Below, one piece after another: positions 24,446-33,686 of a stretch of 64,000 bases of DNA. The notes below the pieces were generated by a model, which was not told where the DNA came from, did not search any database, and saw only the letters and a program-made list of their open reading frames with translations. A program made the translations under genes and the position numbers. The DNA comes from an uncultured Flavobacteriaceae bacterium (GTDB lineage: Bacteria; Bacteroidota; Bacteroidia; Flavobacteriales; Flavobacteriaceae). The DNA lies in NCBI GenBank assembly GCA_937136455.1, contig CAKZOO010000051.1, positions 62,001 to 126,000 of the forward strand, given 5' to 3'. Each line of letters starts with the position of its first letter. The first letter of the stretch is position 1.

Positions 24446-25018
24446 ATGCAAAGGCTTTTAGAATTCGATAAATCACTCTTTTTACTGATCAATAATTCAG
24501 GAGTTGAAGCTTTGGATTGGTTTTGGTTGTTTATGTCGAACACTAAAATGGCTATCCCTATTTATTTGTTTCTAATCTATGTGCTCTATAAAAAGATTGG
24601 TTGGAGACTTACCTTGTATGCACTTGGATTTGTTGTGTTGTTAATCCTATGTGCAGACCAACTCTCCAACTTCTTAAAATACGGCACTCAACGTTTAAGA
24701 CCCTGTCATCAACAGGAACTCATCCCACAGATGCGATTGCTCAAATCCACTTGTGGAGGTTATTACAGCTTTTTTTCAGCTCATGCCGCTAATAATTTTG
24801 CAGTATTTGGTTTTTTGTTTTTGATACTTAAATCCAAAACCAAAAAATGGATTTATTTATTACTCCTTTGGGCATTTTTAGTTGCTTTTAGCCGCATTAT
24901 GATAGGAGTACATTTTCCTTTAGATGTACTTGTGGGGAGTTTTGTGGGAATCTTCTTTGCTTATGTGTTTTACAAGATATACGATCGTTTATTCTCTTCT
25001 AAACTCGTATCGCGTTAA
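24446..25018 (+). CDS. PAP2-family membrane phosphatase
   Basis: 190 residues from the ATG at 24446, one base after the previous stop; the ORF-track start (24392) would overlap the 75-residue gene by 53 bases. About five TM segments. Phosphatase motifs: 'KYGTQRLRP' (motif 1), 'SFFSAHAAN' (motif 2, with the catalytic His but SAH instead of PSGH) and 'SRIMIGVHFPLDVLVG' (motif 3). It likely dephosphorylates undecaprenyl-PP, phosphatidate or a lipid A phosphate at the inner membrane. The 3' end overlaps the convergent galM by 30 bases. Confidence 0.92.
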   Translation: MQRLLEFDKSLFLLINNSGVEALDWFWLFMSNTKMAIPIYLFLIYVLYKKIGWRLTLYALGFVVLLILCADQLSNFLKYGTQRLRPCHQQELIPQMRLLKSTCGGYYSFFSAHAANNFAVFGFLFLILKSKTKKWIYLLLLWAFLVAFSRIMIGVHFPLDVLVGSFVGIFFAYVFYKIYDRLFSSKLVSR

Positions 25019-25882
25019 GTTGCTGTAGACTTCACCTTTTTTTAGTATTGCAGATGCAAAGTCTTCGTGATTAGGACTATCAGTGAAATTCTGTGCTTCG
25101 ATGCAAAACCCAACTCCGCTCTCTGGAGTGTAAATGACAGCAGTAGGTTGATTCGTAATCGCTTTGATTCTCATCTTAGTTTTTGGAGAATACACCTCTA
25201 TACGCTTTGAATTATCGATCACAAATGAAGTGTCTAATTGTGTTGATCCAAGTCTTTTGGGCTTATTAAAATCAAAAGGATGTCCCTTGACACTGATTAA
25301 ATTACCAGTAGGGCATAGATTTTCTTTTGTTTCTAAGAAATGCTCCGAAGGTATTTTGAATTCAAGATGATTGAATTGATTCGAATTATCTAATTTGAAA
25401 TAGGCGTGATGGGTGAGATTGACAAGGGTAACGGCATCAGTTTGAGCCTCAAATTTTACTTCAAGGACTTTCTCGGCTAAGGTGTAGGTAACACTGACAT
25501 TTAGATTTCCAGGATAACCATCCTCAAGGTGTTTACTGTAATAGGAAAATGTGATGGAAGGAGAAGGTCCGTTTTTTATCGTTTGGAGTTTCCAAACCCT
25601 TTTTGAGAATCCTACACCACCGTGAAGGTGAACTCCATCAGTTGTTTGAATTGGGTATTCTTTGCCTTCTATTGTTACAGAATCAGAACAAATACGACCT
25701 GCAAATCGTCCAACAACGGCATTGAGGCAGGTATTGTCATTTAGGTGATCTTCTGGGTGTTCTAGACTGTGAACGACTTCCTGTATTCCCTTAGAATCTT
25801 TATAAGTTAGTTTGTGAATTCTTGCACCAAAGTCAATAACTGTTAGTGACAGATATTCATTTTCTAAATTATATTCCTTCAT
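24989..25882 (-). CDS. galM: Aldose 1-epimerase (galactose mutarotase) family
   Basis: 297 residues of the beta-sandwich mutarotase fold. Visible are 'NAVVGRFAGRI', the catalytic His in 'LTHHAYFKL' and the catalytic Glu in 'GFCIEAQNF'. It interconverts alpha and beta anomers of hexoses. It lacks a signal peptide, unlike some Bacteroidota paralogues, so it should be cytosolic. It is the last gene of a minus-strand run (amidohydrolase, msrA, CBM9-like, galM), 3 bases after the CBM9-like gene. Confidence 0.93.
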   Translation of the reverse strand: MKEYNLENEYLSLTVIDFGARIHKLTYKDSKGIQEVVHSLEHPEDHLNDNTCLNAVVGRFAGRICSDSVTIEGKEYPIQTTDGVHLHGGVGFSKRVWKLQTIKNGPSPSITFSYYSKHLEDGYPGNLNVSVTYTLAEKVLEVKFEAQTDAVTLVNLTHHAYFKLDNSNQFNHLEFKIPSEHFLETKENLCPTGNLISVKGHPFDFNKPKRLGSTQLDTSFVIDNSKRIEVYSPKTKMRIKAITNQPTAVIYTPESGVGFCIEAQNFTDSPNHEDFASAILKKGEVYSNLTRYEFRRE

Positions 25883-25885
25883 TTA

Positions 25886-26614
25886 TTATTTTATGAGTTG
25901 TAGTGTACTAAAAATACTAGCATTGATCCATCCTTGGTTTTTGTCTTCTCCTGGAACAAATACCGAACCGATAAAATTTTCTCGTTCTTTACTGCCATCA
26001 TTGTCACAATACGCTAAAGCGAATCCTACTTTAGTAGTTGCTTCTAATTGAAGAGGAGTAGCATTTTGTCCGTCTATAAACGAATCGTCATATAGTTTTA
26101 CGAATAATTCCCAAGTATAGGTGTTTCCATTCTTAGTGTGGGCAGAGCTTATATGATCGTTGTAATATCGAGGGTTTTTATCTGGAGCAATGTCGATAAC
26201 GTTACCGTCATAGGCAACGTGATAGGCAAAGGCATTGTGATTGTACTGGTGCTCACCACCAGAGTTGTCACTATCGACAAATACTTCAACACAGTCGTCG
26301 TCCCACCAAAGTGTCAGGGGATCTTTGTATTGATCGTAAATGATATCATCTACTACTTCCACAAGTAAGTATAATCCTTTAGTATTCCATCGTATTTTAT
26401 ACCTTCCTGAAAAATCTTCTGAACTATATGGTGCACCAATCCATCGTTGATCTAATGCTAGCCATGGAGACTCACTCCAAAAGCTTTCAGTAGCTTTTCC
26501 ATCAACTTTAAACTCTTCATTAGTTTGCTTGATTTCTAAAATATGATGGTCCTCTTTTTGAGCAAATAGCGTAAATGAACTCAGTAATGCTACAAGTATG
26601 AATCCTTTATTCAT
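25886..26614 (-). CDS. Secreted CBM9-like sugar-binding protein
   Basis: 242 residues with a signal peptide ('LLSSFTLFAQ', about 1-18). The rest resembles a CBM9-type domain: 'FKVDGKATESFWSESPWL', 'IRWNTKGLYLLVEVVDD' and 'WWDDDCVEVFVD'. There is no catalytic module, which suggests a periplasmic or secreted carbohydrate-binding protein. It overlaps the msrA 3' end by 8 bases and precedes galM by 3, so a sugar-related operon is plausible. Confidence 0.8.
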   Translation of the reverse strand: MNKGFILVALLSSFTLFAQKEDHHILEIKQTNEEFKVDGKATESFWSESPWLALDQRWIGAPYSSEDFSGRYKIRWNTKGLYLLVEVVDDIIYDQYKDPLTLWWDDDCVEVFVDSDNSGGEHQYNHNAFAYHVAYDGNVIDIAPDKNPRYYNDHISSAHTKNGNTYTWELFVKLYDDSFIDGQNATPLQLEATTKVGFALAYCDNDGSKERENFIGSVFVPGEDKNQGWINASIFSTLQLIK

Positions 26615-27254
26615 GGTGATCTTCCTTTAAATACTTTGAATAGTTTTGTTTAAAACGATCGAATCGAGGCTTGGAAACATTGATGATGTAAGGACTAAAA
26701 GGGTTATTCGACTCATAATTTTGATGGTAATCTTCAGCTTTGTAAAAGATTCCAATCGGTTGCACTTCTGTGACGATAGGTCTGTCGTAAATCCCATCTT
26801 TTGTTAGTTTCGAAATATAATTTTCAATAATTTTTTTCTCACTTTCATTGCTGTAAAAGGCGATGGAGCGGTACTGCGTTCCTGTATCTGGACCTTGCCT
26901 GTTTAAGGTTGTTGGATCGTGAGACCCAAAAAAAACCTCAACGAGTTCAGAAAATGATATTACATTAGGGTCGTAGTGAACTTCTACAGTTTCAGCATGA
27001 TCAGTTTTACCATACCCTACCTTTTCATAAGTTGGGTTAGGTGTTGTTCCTCCAGCATACCCTGAAATCGCCTCGCTAACTCCTTTTACACTTTCATATA
27101 CCGCTTCAACACACCAAAAGCATCCGCCAGAAAAGTAAGCAACAGCTTCTTTTTGATTTTCCATATCTATTCTTGATTTTGATTGAGACCACATTGAACT
27201 TGAGATTATAAAAATCCCAAAACCGAGTACTGTTGTTAGTTTATTTAATTTCAT
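26607..27254 (-). CDS. msrA: Exported peptide-methionine (S)-S-oxide reductase
   Basis: 215 residues. An N-terminal signal-like segment (1-23, 'IISSSMWSQ') precedes the MsrA domain, whose catalytic motif 'GGCFWCVEAVYE' starts near residue 42; 'HDPTTLNRQGPDTGTQYRS' is also standard. It reduces methionine-S-sulfoxide in oxidised proteins, here probably in the periplasm. Located between the amidohydrolase (3 bases upstream) and the CBM9-like gene (8-base overlap). No MsrB is visible. Confidence 0.96.
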   Translation of the reverse strand: MKLNKLTTVLGFGIFIISSSMWSQSKSRIDMENQKEAVAYFSGGCFWCVEAVYESVKGVSEAISGYAGGTTPNPTYEKVGYGKTDHAETVEVHYDPNVISFSELVEVFFGSHDPTTLNRQGPDTGTQYRSIAFYSNESEKKIIENYISKLTKDGIYDRPIVTEVQPIGIFYKAEDYHQNYESNNPFSPYIINVSKPRFDRFKQNYSKYLKEDHHE

Positions 27255-27257
27255 ATT

Positions 27258-28814
27258 TTATTGAACACCGGGTTGTTTTAAAATAAAACCTTCTTCTTCT
27301 TTTTTAGCTTTTACTAGTTGTTTTACTTCTTCCAGTAATCCCTTAGCATCATAAATAATGCCATCTTTTACGGTGTATTTGACGCCTCCAACTCTTACAA
27401 CTTCATTGTCCTCTGTTAATTTAATCGCACCTGTTCCATAAAGAACTTTTAAATTGACAAGGGGATTTTCCTCAACAATTACAAAGTCTGCTTTCTTACC
27501 AATTGTGACCGATCCGATTTCATCACTCATGCCCAGGAGCTCTGCTCCGTTAAGCGTTGCTGCTTGAATAACTTCAAGAGGGTGGAAGCCAGCTTCTCTG
27601 AGAAGTTCCAACTCTCTGACATAGGCAAAGCCGTAGAGTTGAAAAATAAATCCAGAGTCAGATCCAGCAGTAACACGTCCTCCTCTGTTTTTGTATTCAT
27701 TGACAAATTGCATCCATAGTCTGTAATTGCGTTTCCAAACCACTTCTTGCTCAGTTCCCCAATAGTGCCAGTAGGAACCATGAGATATCATACTGGGCTG
27801 ATAGTACCTCCAAAGGGATGGTAGGGTGTATTCTTCGTGCCATTCAGCTCTTCGAGCTCGTTGAAGGTCTCTATTGGCTTCGTAAATATTAAAAGTAGGG
27901 TCTAGGGTGAAGTCTAGAGAAAGGAGTTCTTCCATGACCTCATTCCACTTTTTTGAGCCTGGCCCTGCTGCTTGTTCCCAGAGTTTTCCAGCTTCTTCAA
28001 AACGGTGCTGCTCGTTTTGATAGTTGTAGTTAGAAGGGTAGTTTTGAACTGTTTTATCGTCAAACAGAGCTTCAGGTAGACCGTACCAATGTTCCATTGA
28101 ATTCAAACCTGCTCTGGCTGAATGAAGCACATTCCATCGTGCGACATCCATCTGTGCGTGGTGAAAGGCAGAACGAAGTCCAATTCGTTTATTTTCACGA
28201 ATGGCTGCATCTAAGATTTCTGGTTCAGAACCAAAGAATTTAATACCATCTGCACCATTTTTTTTGTTCTGTTGTACCCATTCGATGGCCTGTTGCGGAG
28301 TACTAATGGGAGTTTTACTTCCTTCACCAAAACCAGTATAAGTTTTGATTCTAGGTGCTAGAATTGAATTTTTAGCAGATTTTTCTTTGAGATCAACAGT
28401 AAAATGAACACCTCGACCACTAGGCTCTCTAACGGTGGTTATACCGTGTCCCATCCATAGTCTAAATACGTATTCAGGTTCTGCACCTTGAGACACACCA
28501 CCTATATGTGCATGTGAGTCTACAAAGCCAGGAAGTAAGTACATTCCAGTAGCATCTAATTCTTTGCCACCTTCTTTTAGTTGAGGCCTTCTTTTTTCAT
28601 TGATGGGAACATTGGGATATCCAACGACTCTGATGTCCTTGATAATATTATTTTCAACAACAATATCGATAGGTCCTCTTGGAGGTGCTCCGTTACCATT
28701 GATAAGGGTAACCCCTCGGATAATCAGTTGTGAATAGGGGCCATCTCCACTTGTGGATTGAGCAAATGTAAGACTTAAAAAAGTACAGAATAAAACACTA
28801 AATAGGATTCTCAT
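27258..28814 (-). CDS. Secreted metal-dependent amidohydrolase
   Basis: 518 residues with a signal peptide ('FLSLTFAQ', 1-19). An imidazolonepropionase/prolidase-like amidohydrolase: metal motif HxH in 'GFVDSHAHIGG', a candidate bridging Lys in 'DGIKFFG', His residues in 'AFHHAQ' and 'MEHWYG', and the catalytic Asp in 'TAGSDSG'. It probably hydrolyses a cyclic amide or a dipeptide (Xaa-Pro) in the periplasm. The substrate cannot be chosen from sequence. It heads the msrA-CBM9-galM run; an inverted repeat lies just upstream. Confidence 0.88.
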   Translation of the reverse strand: MRILFSVLFCTFLSLTFAQSTSGDGPYSQLIIRGVTLINGNGAPPRGPIDIVVENNIIKDIRVVGYPNVPINEKRRPQLKEGGKELDATGMYLLPGFVDSHAHIGGVSQGAEPEYVFRLWMGHGITTVREPSGRGVHFTVDLKEKSAKNSILAPRIKTYTGFGEGSKTPISTPQQAIEWVQQNKKNGADGIKFFGSEPEILDAAIRENKRIGLRSAFHHAQMDVARWNVLHSARAGLNSMEHWYGLPEALFDDKTVQNYPSNYNYQNEQHRFEEAGKLWEQAAGPGSKKWNEVMEELLSLDFTLDPTFNIYEANRDLQRARRAEWHEEYTLPSLWRYYQPSMISHGSYWHYWGTEQEVVWKRNYRLWMQFVNEYKNRGGRVTAGSDSGFIFQLYGFAYVRELELLREAGFHPLEVIQAATLNGAELLGMSDEIGSVTIGKKADFVIVEENPLVNLKVLYGTGAIKLTEDNEVVRVGGVKYTVKDGIIYDAKGLLEEVKQLVKAKKEEEGFILKQPGVQ

Positions 28815-28816
28815 AT

Positions 28817-28847
28817 CGTAAATGATTTTATAAAAAATGAATTTACG
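28817..28847. promoter_or_regulatory. Inverted repeat upstream of the amidohydrolase gene
   Basis: CGTAAAT (28817-28823) and ATTTACG (28841-28847) form perfect 7-bp arms around a 17-base AT-rich spacer in the short secA-amidohydrolase gap. It has no T tract on the minus side, so an operator is more likely than a terminator; it may also be chance. Confidence 0.3.
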
Positions 28848-28867
28848 AAAAATTGTCGAGCATCTAC

Positions 28868-31800
28868 CTATTTAGAAAGAAGTACCCATTGACCACTAGC
28901 AATCAAGGGTTCTGCTTGTTTGAACTTAAGCGATTTTACTTCTCCACTCATGACATTTTTAATCTCAACACGATCGTTACGACCTATTTTTGCGTGCTCT
29001 CTTACAATGGTTTCAACTTTAGATGGACTTCCTGAGGCAGAAGCAGATGCAGCTCTGCTTTGTGCTGCGAGTTCATCAGTGTTGGGGATTTCTTCTTTAG
29101 AGAGTTCTACATGGTCCTTTTTAGCTTTGACTTTACTCGCATCTTGGATTGGTGTATTTTCAGATGGAATTTCACCTTTAAACAAGAATGAGATGATGTC
29201 TTTATTAAGCATTTCAACCATTGTTTTGAAAAGTTCAAAAGCTTCAAATTTGTAAATCAATAAGGGGTCTTTTTGTTCGTGAACCGCCAATTGAACGGAT
29301 TGTTTCAACTCATCCATCTTTCTTAAGTGAGTCTTCCAAGCATCATCAACTATGGCTAAGGTGATGTTTTTCTCAAAATCATCAACAAGGGTCTTTGCTT
29401 TGGATTGGTATGCTTTTTCGAGATTGGTCACTACATTGAGAGTCTTAATTCCATCGGTAAATGGAACGACAATACGTTCGTACTTATTTGTCTGATCTTC
29501 GTACACACGTCGAATTACAGGAAGCGCGATTTCAGCAGCACGTTCCATCTTTTCTTTGTAGTGTGTAAATGCAGATTCGTAAACTTTTTTAGTGATATCA
29601 TCTGGTCTCCCTTTTGTAAATTCTAATTCACTTACAGGGGAGGTGATACTAAAGTATTTGATGAGTTCAAACTCAAAGTTTTTAAAGTCAGATACCGCAG
29701 CATTTGATTCAACAATAATTTCACAGGTATCGTAAATCATATTGGCAATATCCAATTTAAGACGATCTCCCTTGAGTGCGTGTCTTCTTCTTTTGTAAAT
29801 CACTTCACGTTGAGCATTCATCACATCGTCGTATTCCAAAAGACGTTTACGAACCCCAAAATTGTTTTCTTCTACTTTTTTCTGAGCGCGTTCAATTGAT
29901 TTGGTCATCATAGAATGCTGAATCACTTCACCTTCTTCAAGCCCCATGCGATCCATGAGTTTAGCGACACGATCCGATCCGAATAAACGCATTAAATTGT
30001 CTTCAAGAGATACGTAAAATTGAGAACTTCCAGGATCTCCTTGACGTCCGGAACGACCTCTTAGCTGACGGTCCACACGTCTTGAATCGTGACGTTCAGT
30101 ACCAATAATAGCTAAACCTCCATTCTTTTTGACGATTTCAGATAATTTGATATCAGTACCACGTCCAGCCATGTTGGTGGCAATAGTTACCATTCCTTCT
30201 TTCCCTGCTTCAGATACAATATCTGCTTCTTTTTTGTGAAGCTTTGCATTGAGGACATTATGAGGAATTTTTTGAATAGTCAACATTCTAGAGAGCAATT
30301 CTGAAATTTCTACAGATGTGGTTCCAATAAGTACTGGTCTTCCTTCTCTAGAGAGTTTGACAACTTCTTCTCCAACAGCATTGTATTTTTCTCTTTTGGT
30401 TTTGTAGATTAGATCTTCACGATCTGCTCTAGCAATTGGTCTGTTGGTAGGTATTTCTACCACATCAAGTTTGTAGATTTCCCAGAATTCTCCGGCTTCA
30501 GTAATCGCTGTACCCGTCATCCCTGAAAGCTTGCGATACATTCTAAAGTAATTTTGAAGCGTTACTGTTGCATAGGTTTGAGTCATTGCCTCAATCTTTA
30601 CATTTTCTTTTGCTTCTATTGCTTGATGTAATCCGTCGGAATAACGTCTTCCGTCCATGATACGACCAGTTTGCTCATCTACGATAAGAACCTTATTGTC
30701 CATCACCACGTATTCGATATCTTTTTCAAATAGGGTATAGGCTTTAAATAACTGAGTTAAAGTATGAATGCGTTCACTCTTTACACCAAAATCTTTAAAA
30801 AGTTCGTCTTTGAGTTCAGCTTCTTGTTCGATGTCTAAATTTTGACTCTCGATAGCTGCAATTTCTGAACCGATATCAGGAAGTACAAAGAAATCTTTGT
30901 GGTCTTCGTCAGAAATGGTCGCAACCCCTTTTTCGGTTAATTCAACCTGATTGGTTTTTTCGTCAATTGTAAAATAGAGTTCCTCATCTACAAGGTGCAT
31001 TTCTCTATTGTTGTCTTGCATATAGAAGTTTTCAGTCTTCTGCAATAACATTTTAATTCCTTCTTCACTTAAGAATTTGATCAGTGCTTTGTTCTTAGGA
31101 AGTCCTCTGTGAACTCTCAAAAGCAAAAAACCTCCTTCTTTGGTATCTCCATCAGCGATTAATTTTTTGGCTTCTGCAAGTACTCCATTAAGGTATTTTC
31201 TCTGTTGTGCTACTAGATCCGCAACCTTTGGTTTGAGTTCATTAAACTCATGGCGATCTCCATGAGGAACAGGTCCAGAAATAATTAGTGGTGTTCTAGC
31301 ATCATCGATTAGTACTGAATCCACCTCATCTACAATAGCGTAATGATGGGGGCGTTGAACCAGTTCAGATGGATTGTGAGCCATATTGTCTCTCAGGTAA
31401 TCAAAACCAAATTCATTGTTAGTACCATAGGTAATATCAGCTAAATAGGCTGCTCTTCTTCCCTCAGAATTCGGCTGGTGATTGTCGATACAATCCACAC
31501 TTAATCCGTGAAATTCAAATAAGGGTGCCATCCATGCACTATCCCTCTTGGCGAGGTAATCGTTTACTGTTACTAAGTGAACTCCTTGTCCTGCTAACGC
31601 ATTGAGGTATACAGGAAGAGTTGCAACTAATGTTTTACCTTCACCAGTTTGCATTTCAGCAATTTTTCCTTGGTGAAGCACCATTCCTCCGATGAGCTGC
31701 ACATCGTAATGAATCATATCCCATTTGACAGGGGTTCCAGCAGCATCCCACTCTGTCTGCCAAATAGCATGATCTCCACTGAGTTGTACATATTGTTTTG

Positions 31801-32227
31801 AACCAGAAATTTTGATGTCAAAACTAGAGGCTTTTACTTTAATGGTATCGTTTTCAACAAATCTTCTCGCAGTTTCTTTTACAACTGCAAAAGCTTCTGG
31901 TAGTAGTTCGTTTAGGGTATCTTCTGTCTTTTTGTAAATGACGTCTCTTAGCTCATCGATTCTTTGATAAGCTTCATCGTTCTTGTCGACATCTAATTCA
32001 TTTTCTATTTGAAGTTCAAGACTTTTAATTTCTTCATTTTCAGTTTGAATGGAACTTGCAATTCGCTCTTTAAAAGTAGTAGTCTTGGCTCTTAATTCAT
32101 CATGACTCAATGCTTTTAGTCCTTCTTCGAAACTCTTGATTTGTGAAATGATAGGTTGGAGTTCTTGTACGTCTCTCTTTGCTTTATCCCCTACAAAAAC
32201 TTTTAGGATCTTATTTACAATACTCAT
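28868..32227 (-). CDS. secA: Preprotein translocase ATPase SecA
   Basis: 1119 residues, against about 900 in E. coli. Walker A 'MQTGEGKT' is at 192-199, shifted by an N-terminal charged insertion at about 50-110; '[18 protein letters not shown]' follows, then a second insertion of about 100 residues in the first nucleotide-binding domain, and the motif region '[12 protein letters not shown]'. It drives SecYEG-dependent export. The C-terminus keeps 'KIGRND' but lacks the usual CxCxSG...CH zinc finger and ends in a different tail ('[11 protein letters not shown]', 'GQWVLLSK'). It has a -7 box 76 bases upstream and is probably monocistronic. Confidence 0.98.
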   Translation of the reverse strand: MSIVNKILKVFVGDKAKRDVQELQPIISQIKSFEEGLKALSHDELRAKTTTFKERIASSIQTENEEIKSLELQIENELDVDKNDEAYQRIDELRDVIYKKTEDTLNELLPEAFAVVKETARRFVENDTIKVKASSFDIKISGSKQYVQLSGDHAIWQTEWDAAGTPVKWDMIHYDVQLIGGMVLHQGKIAEMQTGEGKTLVATLPVYLNALAGQGVHLVTVNDYLAKRDSAWMAPLFEFHGLSVDCIDNHQPNSEGRRAAYLADITYGTNNEFGFDYLRDNMAHNPSELVQRPHHYAIVDEVDSVLIDDARTPLIISGPVPHGDRHEFNELKPKVADLVAQQRKYLNGVLAEAKKLIADGDTKEGGFLLLRVHRGLPKNKALIKFLSEEGIKMLLQKTENFYMQDNNREMHLVDEELYFTIDEKTNQVELTEKGVATISDEDHKDFFVLPDIGSEIAAIESQNLDIEQEAELKDELFKDFGVKSERIHTLTQLFKAYTLFEKDIEYVVMDNKVLIVDEQTGRIMDGRRYSDGLHQAIEAKENVKIEAMTQTYATVTLQNYFRMYRKLSGMTGTAITEAGEFWEIYKLDVVEIPTNRPIARADREDLIYKTKREKYNAVGEEVVKLSREGRPVLIGTTSVEISELLSRMLTIQKIPHNVLNAKLHKKEADIVSEAGKEGMVTIATNMAGRGTDIKLSEIVKKNGGLAIIGTERHDSRRVDRQLRGRSGRQGDPGSSQFYVSLEDNLMRLFGSDRVAKLMDRMGLEEGEVIQHSMMTKSIERAQKKVEENNFGVRKRLLEYDDVMNAQREVIYKRRRHALKGDRLKLDIANMIYDTCEIIVESNAAVSDFKNFEFELIKYFSITSPVSELEFTKGRPDDITKKVYESAFTHYKEKMERAAEIALPVIRRVYEDQTNKYERIVVPFTDGIKTLNVVTNLEKAYQSKAKTLVDDFEKNITLAIVDDAWKTHLRKMDELKQSVQLAVHEQKDPLLIYKFEAFELFKTMVEMLNKDIISFLFKGEIPSENTPIQDASKVKAKKDHVELSKEEIPNTDELAAQSRAASASASGSPSKVETIVREHAKIGRNDRVEIKNVMSGEVKSLKFKQAEPLIASGQWVLLSK

Positions 32228-32302
32228 AATATGTGTTATCTAACCGTAAGGTTGCTTAATTTGTTCAGTTAAAGGCAAAAGTCATGCCTATTTGAATAGC
32301 TT

Positions 32303-32310
32303 CAAAAATA
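32303..32310 (-). promoter_or_regulatory. secA promoter, -7 box
   Basis: The minus strand reads TATTTTTG (plus: caaaaata), giving a leader of about 70 bases that contains a small AACC-GTAA-GGTT hairpin (32242-32253). The box abuts the terminator of the upstream DUF2795 gene. Confidence 0.5.
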
Positions 32311-32313
32311 CAT

Positions 32314-32342
32314 AAAAAAAAAGCCTCCTAAGAGACTTTTTT
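32314..32342 (-). terminator. Terminator of the DUF2795 gene
   Basis: On the minus strand AAAAAAGTCTC-TTAG-GAGGCTTTTTTTT folds into a stem with one G-U pair and a T tract, 23 bases after the DUF2795 stop. On the plus strand the same site has a C-A mismatch, so it works best for the minus strand. Confidence 0.75.
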
Positions 32343-32364
32343 GACTAATTATGTCATGTTTTTT

Positions 32365-32589
32365 TTAATACTCGTCTTCATTCCAAAGATAATCCTCATC
32401 AGTAGGATAATCTGGCCAAATTTCATCGATGGATTCATAGATCTCTCCACCTTCTTCTTCCATGGATTGAAGGTTTTCAACAACCTCTAAAGGCGCTCCA
32501 GTTCTAATAGCATAATCGATTAATTCGTCCTTTGTTGCTGGCCAAGGAGCATCACTTAAATACGAAGCTAATTCTAATGTCCAATACAT
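32365..32589 (-). CDS. DUF2795-type small acidic protein
   Basis: 74 residues from the ATG at 32589 ('MYWTLELASYLSD'); the longer ORF-track start at 32613 lies inside the -7 promoter box and is rejected. 'LSDAPWPATKDELIDYAIRTGAP' and 'VVENLQSM' match the small DUF2795 fold, followed by an acidic Asp/Glu/Tyr tail ('IWPDYPTDEDYLW'). Function unknown. It has the best promoter in the window and its own terminator, so it is an independently expressed small gene. Confidence 0.8.
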   Translation of the reverse strand: MYWTLELASYLSDAPWPATKDELIDYAIRTGAPLEVVENLQSMEEEGGEIYESIDEIWPDYPTDEDYLWNEDEY

Positions 32590-32610
32590 AGTTGTAAAAT
32601 AAAATTTTTG

Positions 32611-32640
32611 CAAAAATAAATTTTATAACAACAAAAGCAA
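32611..32640 (-). promoter_or_regulatory. DUF2795 promoter (-33/-7)
   Basis: The minus strand reads TTG (32638-32640), a 19-base spacer, then TATTTTTG (32611-32618), a full match to the Bacteroidota consensus. It ends 21 bases before the ATG at 32589. Confidence 0.65.
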
Positions 32641-32677
32641 GTAAATGTGCAAGTATTTTAAGATAAATTAACGATGA

Positions 32678-33208
32678 TTATGGTAACCACTTAATTTCAA
32701 GTACATTAAGTTTGTGTGAATAGTATCGTGAAAGGCAAAATAAAGCGTCAGATAAACGGTTTATATAGACGAGTATTTCAGGTTTTAAAGAATATTTATT
32801 GTCATAGCTGACAAGATGTCGCTCTACACGTCTACAAACTGCTCTTGCAATTTGAATATTAGATACGAGCGGGTGTCCGCCATAGATAATGAAGTTTCGA
32901 AGAGGAGGCAATTCATCTTGAATTTGATCAATGACTAATTCTAGTTCCTTTATCGAATTATCTGTAGGAAAATCAGTGGTCATTTGATCAGTAGCAACAA
33001 ATCCACCAATTGCTAAAAGCGAATGTTGAATCCCGATAATTAAGGGATGGTATTCGGTTTGATTTTGATCATCTCTGAGTTTACCCATCCAAGCCTGTAA
33101 TTCATCTAGATCTCCTAAAACTGAAAACACTAGTTCGTCTTTTGGACGCTTTTTTTGATCTCCGAGAGAGGATAGTCCACGATCTCCTTTTTTAGTGTAA
33201 ATACTCAT
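32678..33208 (-). CDS. Cob(I)alamin adenosyltransferase, PduO type
   Basis: 176 residues. The N-terminal P-loop-like 'YTKKGDRGLSSLGD' and the helix 'ARAVCRRVERHLV' with 'NRLSDALFCLSRYY' are the PduO-type ATR signatures. It transfers adenosyl from ATP to cob(I)alamin, supplying coenzyme B12 to enzymes such as methylmalonyl-CoA mutase (not in this window). It overlaps the upstream methyltransferase-like gene by 4 bases and is last in the Lnb - ABC-F - MTase-like - ATR operon. Confidence 0.95.
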   Translation of the reverse strand: MSIYTKKGDRGLSSLGDQKKRPKDELVFSVLGDLDELQAWMGKLRDDQNQTEYHPLIIGIQHSLLAIGGFVATDQMTTDFPTDNSIKELELVIDQIQDELPPLRNFIIYGGHPLVSNIQIARAVCRRVERHLVSYDNKYSLKPEILVYINRLSDALFCLSRYYSHKLNVLEIKWLP

Positions 33209-33684
33209 GTTCTTAATTTAAAATGTTCTTTGCGTTGAGTCGGTCTAAAAAACAACAAACCAAAGTGGTAACAATCAATACTGACATCAATTTTTGTGTT
33301 TTCACAGAGTTGATTCCAAATTTTGGTCTGTTCTTTGGATTCGTATAAATCGGTAACAAAGATAGGATTTTTACCTTCTAAAATGGCTTTGTCTATTATC
33401 TCAAACTCCTTTGTTGAATAACAATGAAGTTGTCCTTCAGCTGATGGATCAGTTTTCACGTCTGAAATAATTGAATACAAATGCTTTAATGAATCAGAAC
33501 AATTAATTTGACGGAATTTAAAATAGGAAATAACTCTCTGTAGTCCTTGAAGTGTTCGATTCTTATTTTTGATTTGTTTATTTCTGAGTCCCTGAGTGTA
33601 TAGTTTGTAAACAAATGGAGAATGAATTCCGTGTTGGTTTTTAGAATCCCATAAAAATTGAATGTATGTTATAACCCCTCTCAT
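33205..33684 (-). CDS. Core-deleted relative of a SAM-dependent methyltransferase family
   Basis: 159 residues. The N-terminus 'FLWDSKNQHGIHSPFVY' and the C-terminus 'IDCYHFGLLFFRPTQRKEHF' match both ends of a Bacteroidota class I methyltransferase family that I recall at about 230-250 residues, and 'TDLYESKEQTKIWNQL' aligns with its 'DDIYWSKGM' region. The central GxGxG SAM-binding core is missing. The frame is intact, so this is a shortened protein, not an obvious frameshift. It overlaps the ATR gene and lies 2 bases after the ABC-F gene. It is unlikely to bind SAM. Confidence 0.65.
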   Translation of the reverse strand: MRGVITYIQFLWDSKNQHGIHSPFVYKLYTQGLRNKQIKNKNRTLQGLQRVISYFKFRQINCSDSLKHLYSIISDVKTDPSAEGQLHCYSTKEFEIIDKAILEGKNPIFVTDLYESKEQTKIWNQLCENTKIDVSIDCYHFGLLFFRPTQRKEHFKLRT

Positions 33685-33686
33685 TT

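Noticed and set aside
28920-29626. Plus-strand ORFs of 111 and 73 residues inside secA
   Set aside because: Antisense shadows of a conserved gene with no start context.
32590-32613. Upstream start of the DUF2795 gene (MQKFYFTT)
   Set aside because: It lies in the -7 promoter region; the conserved 'MYWTLELAS' start at 32589 fits better.
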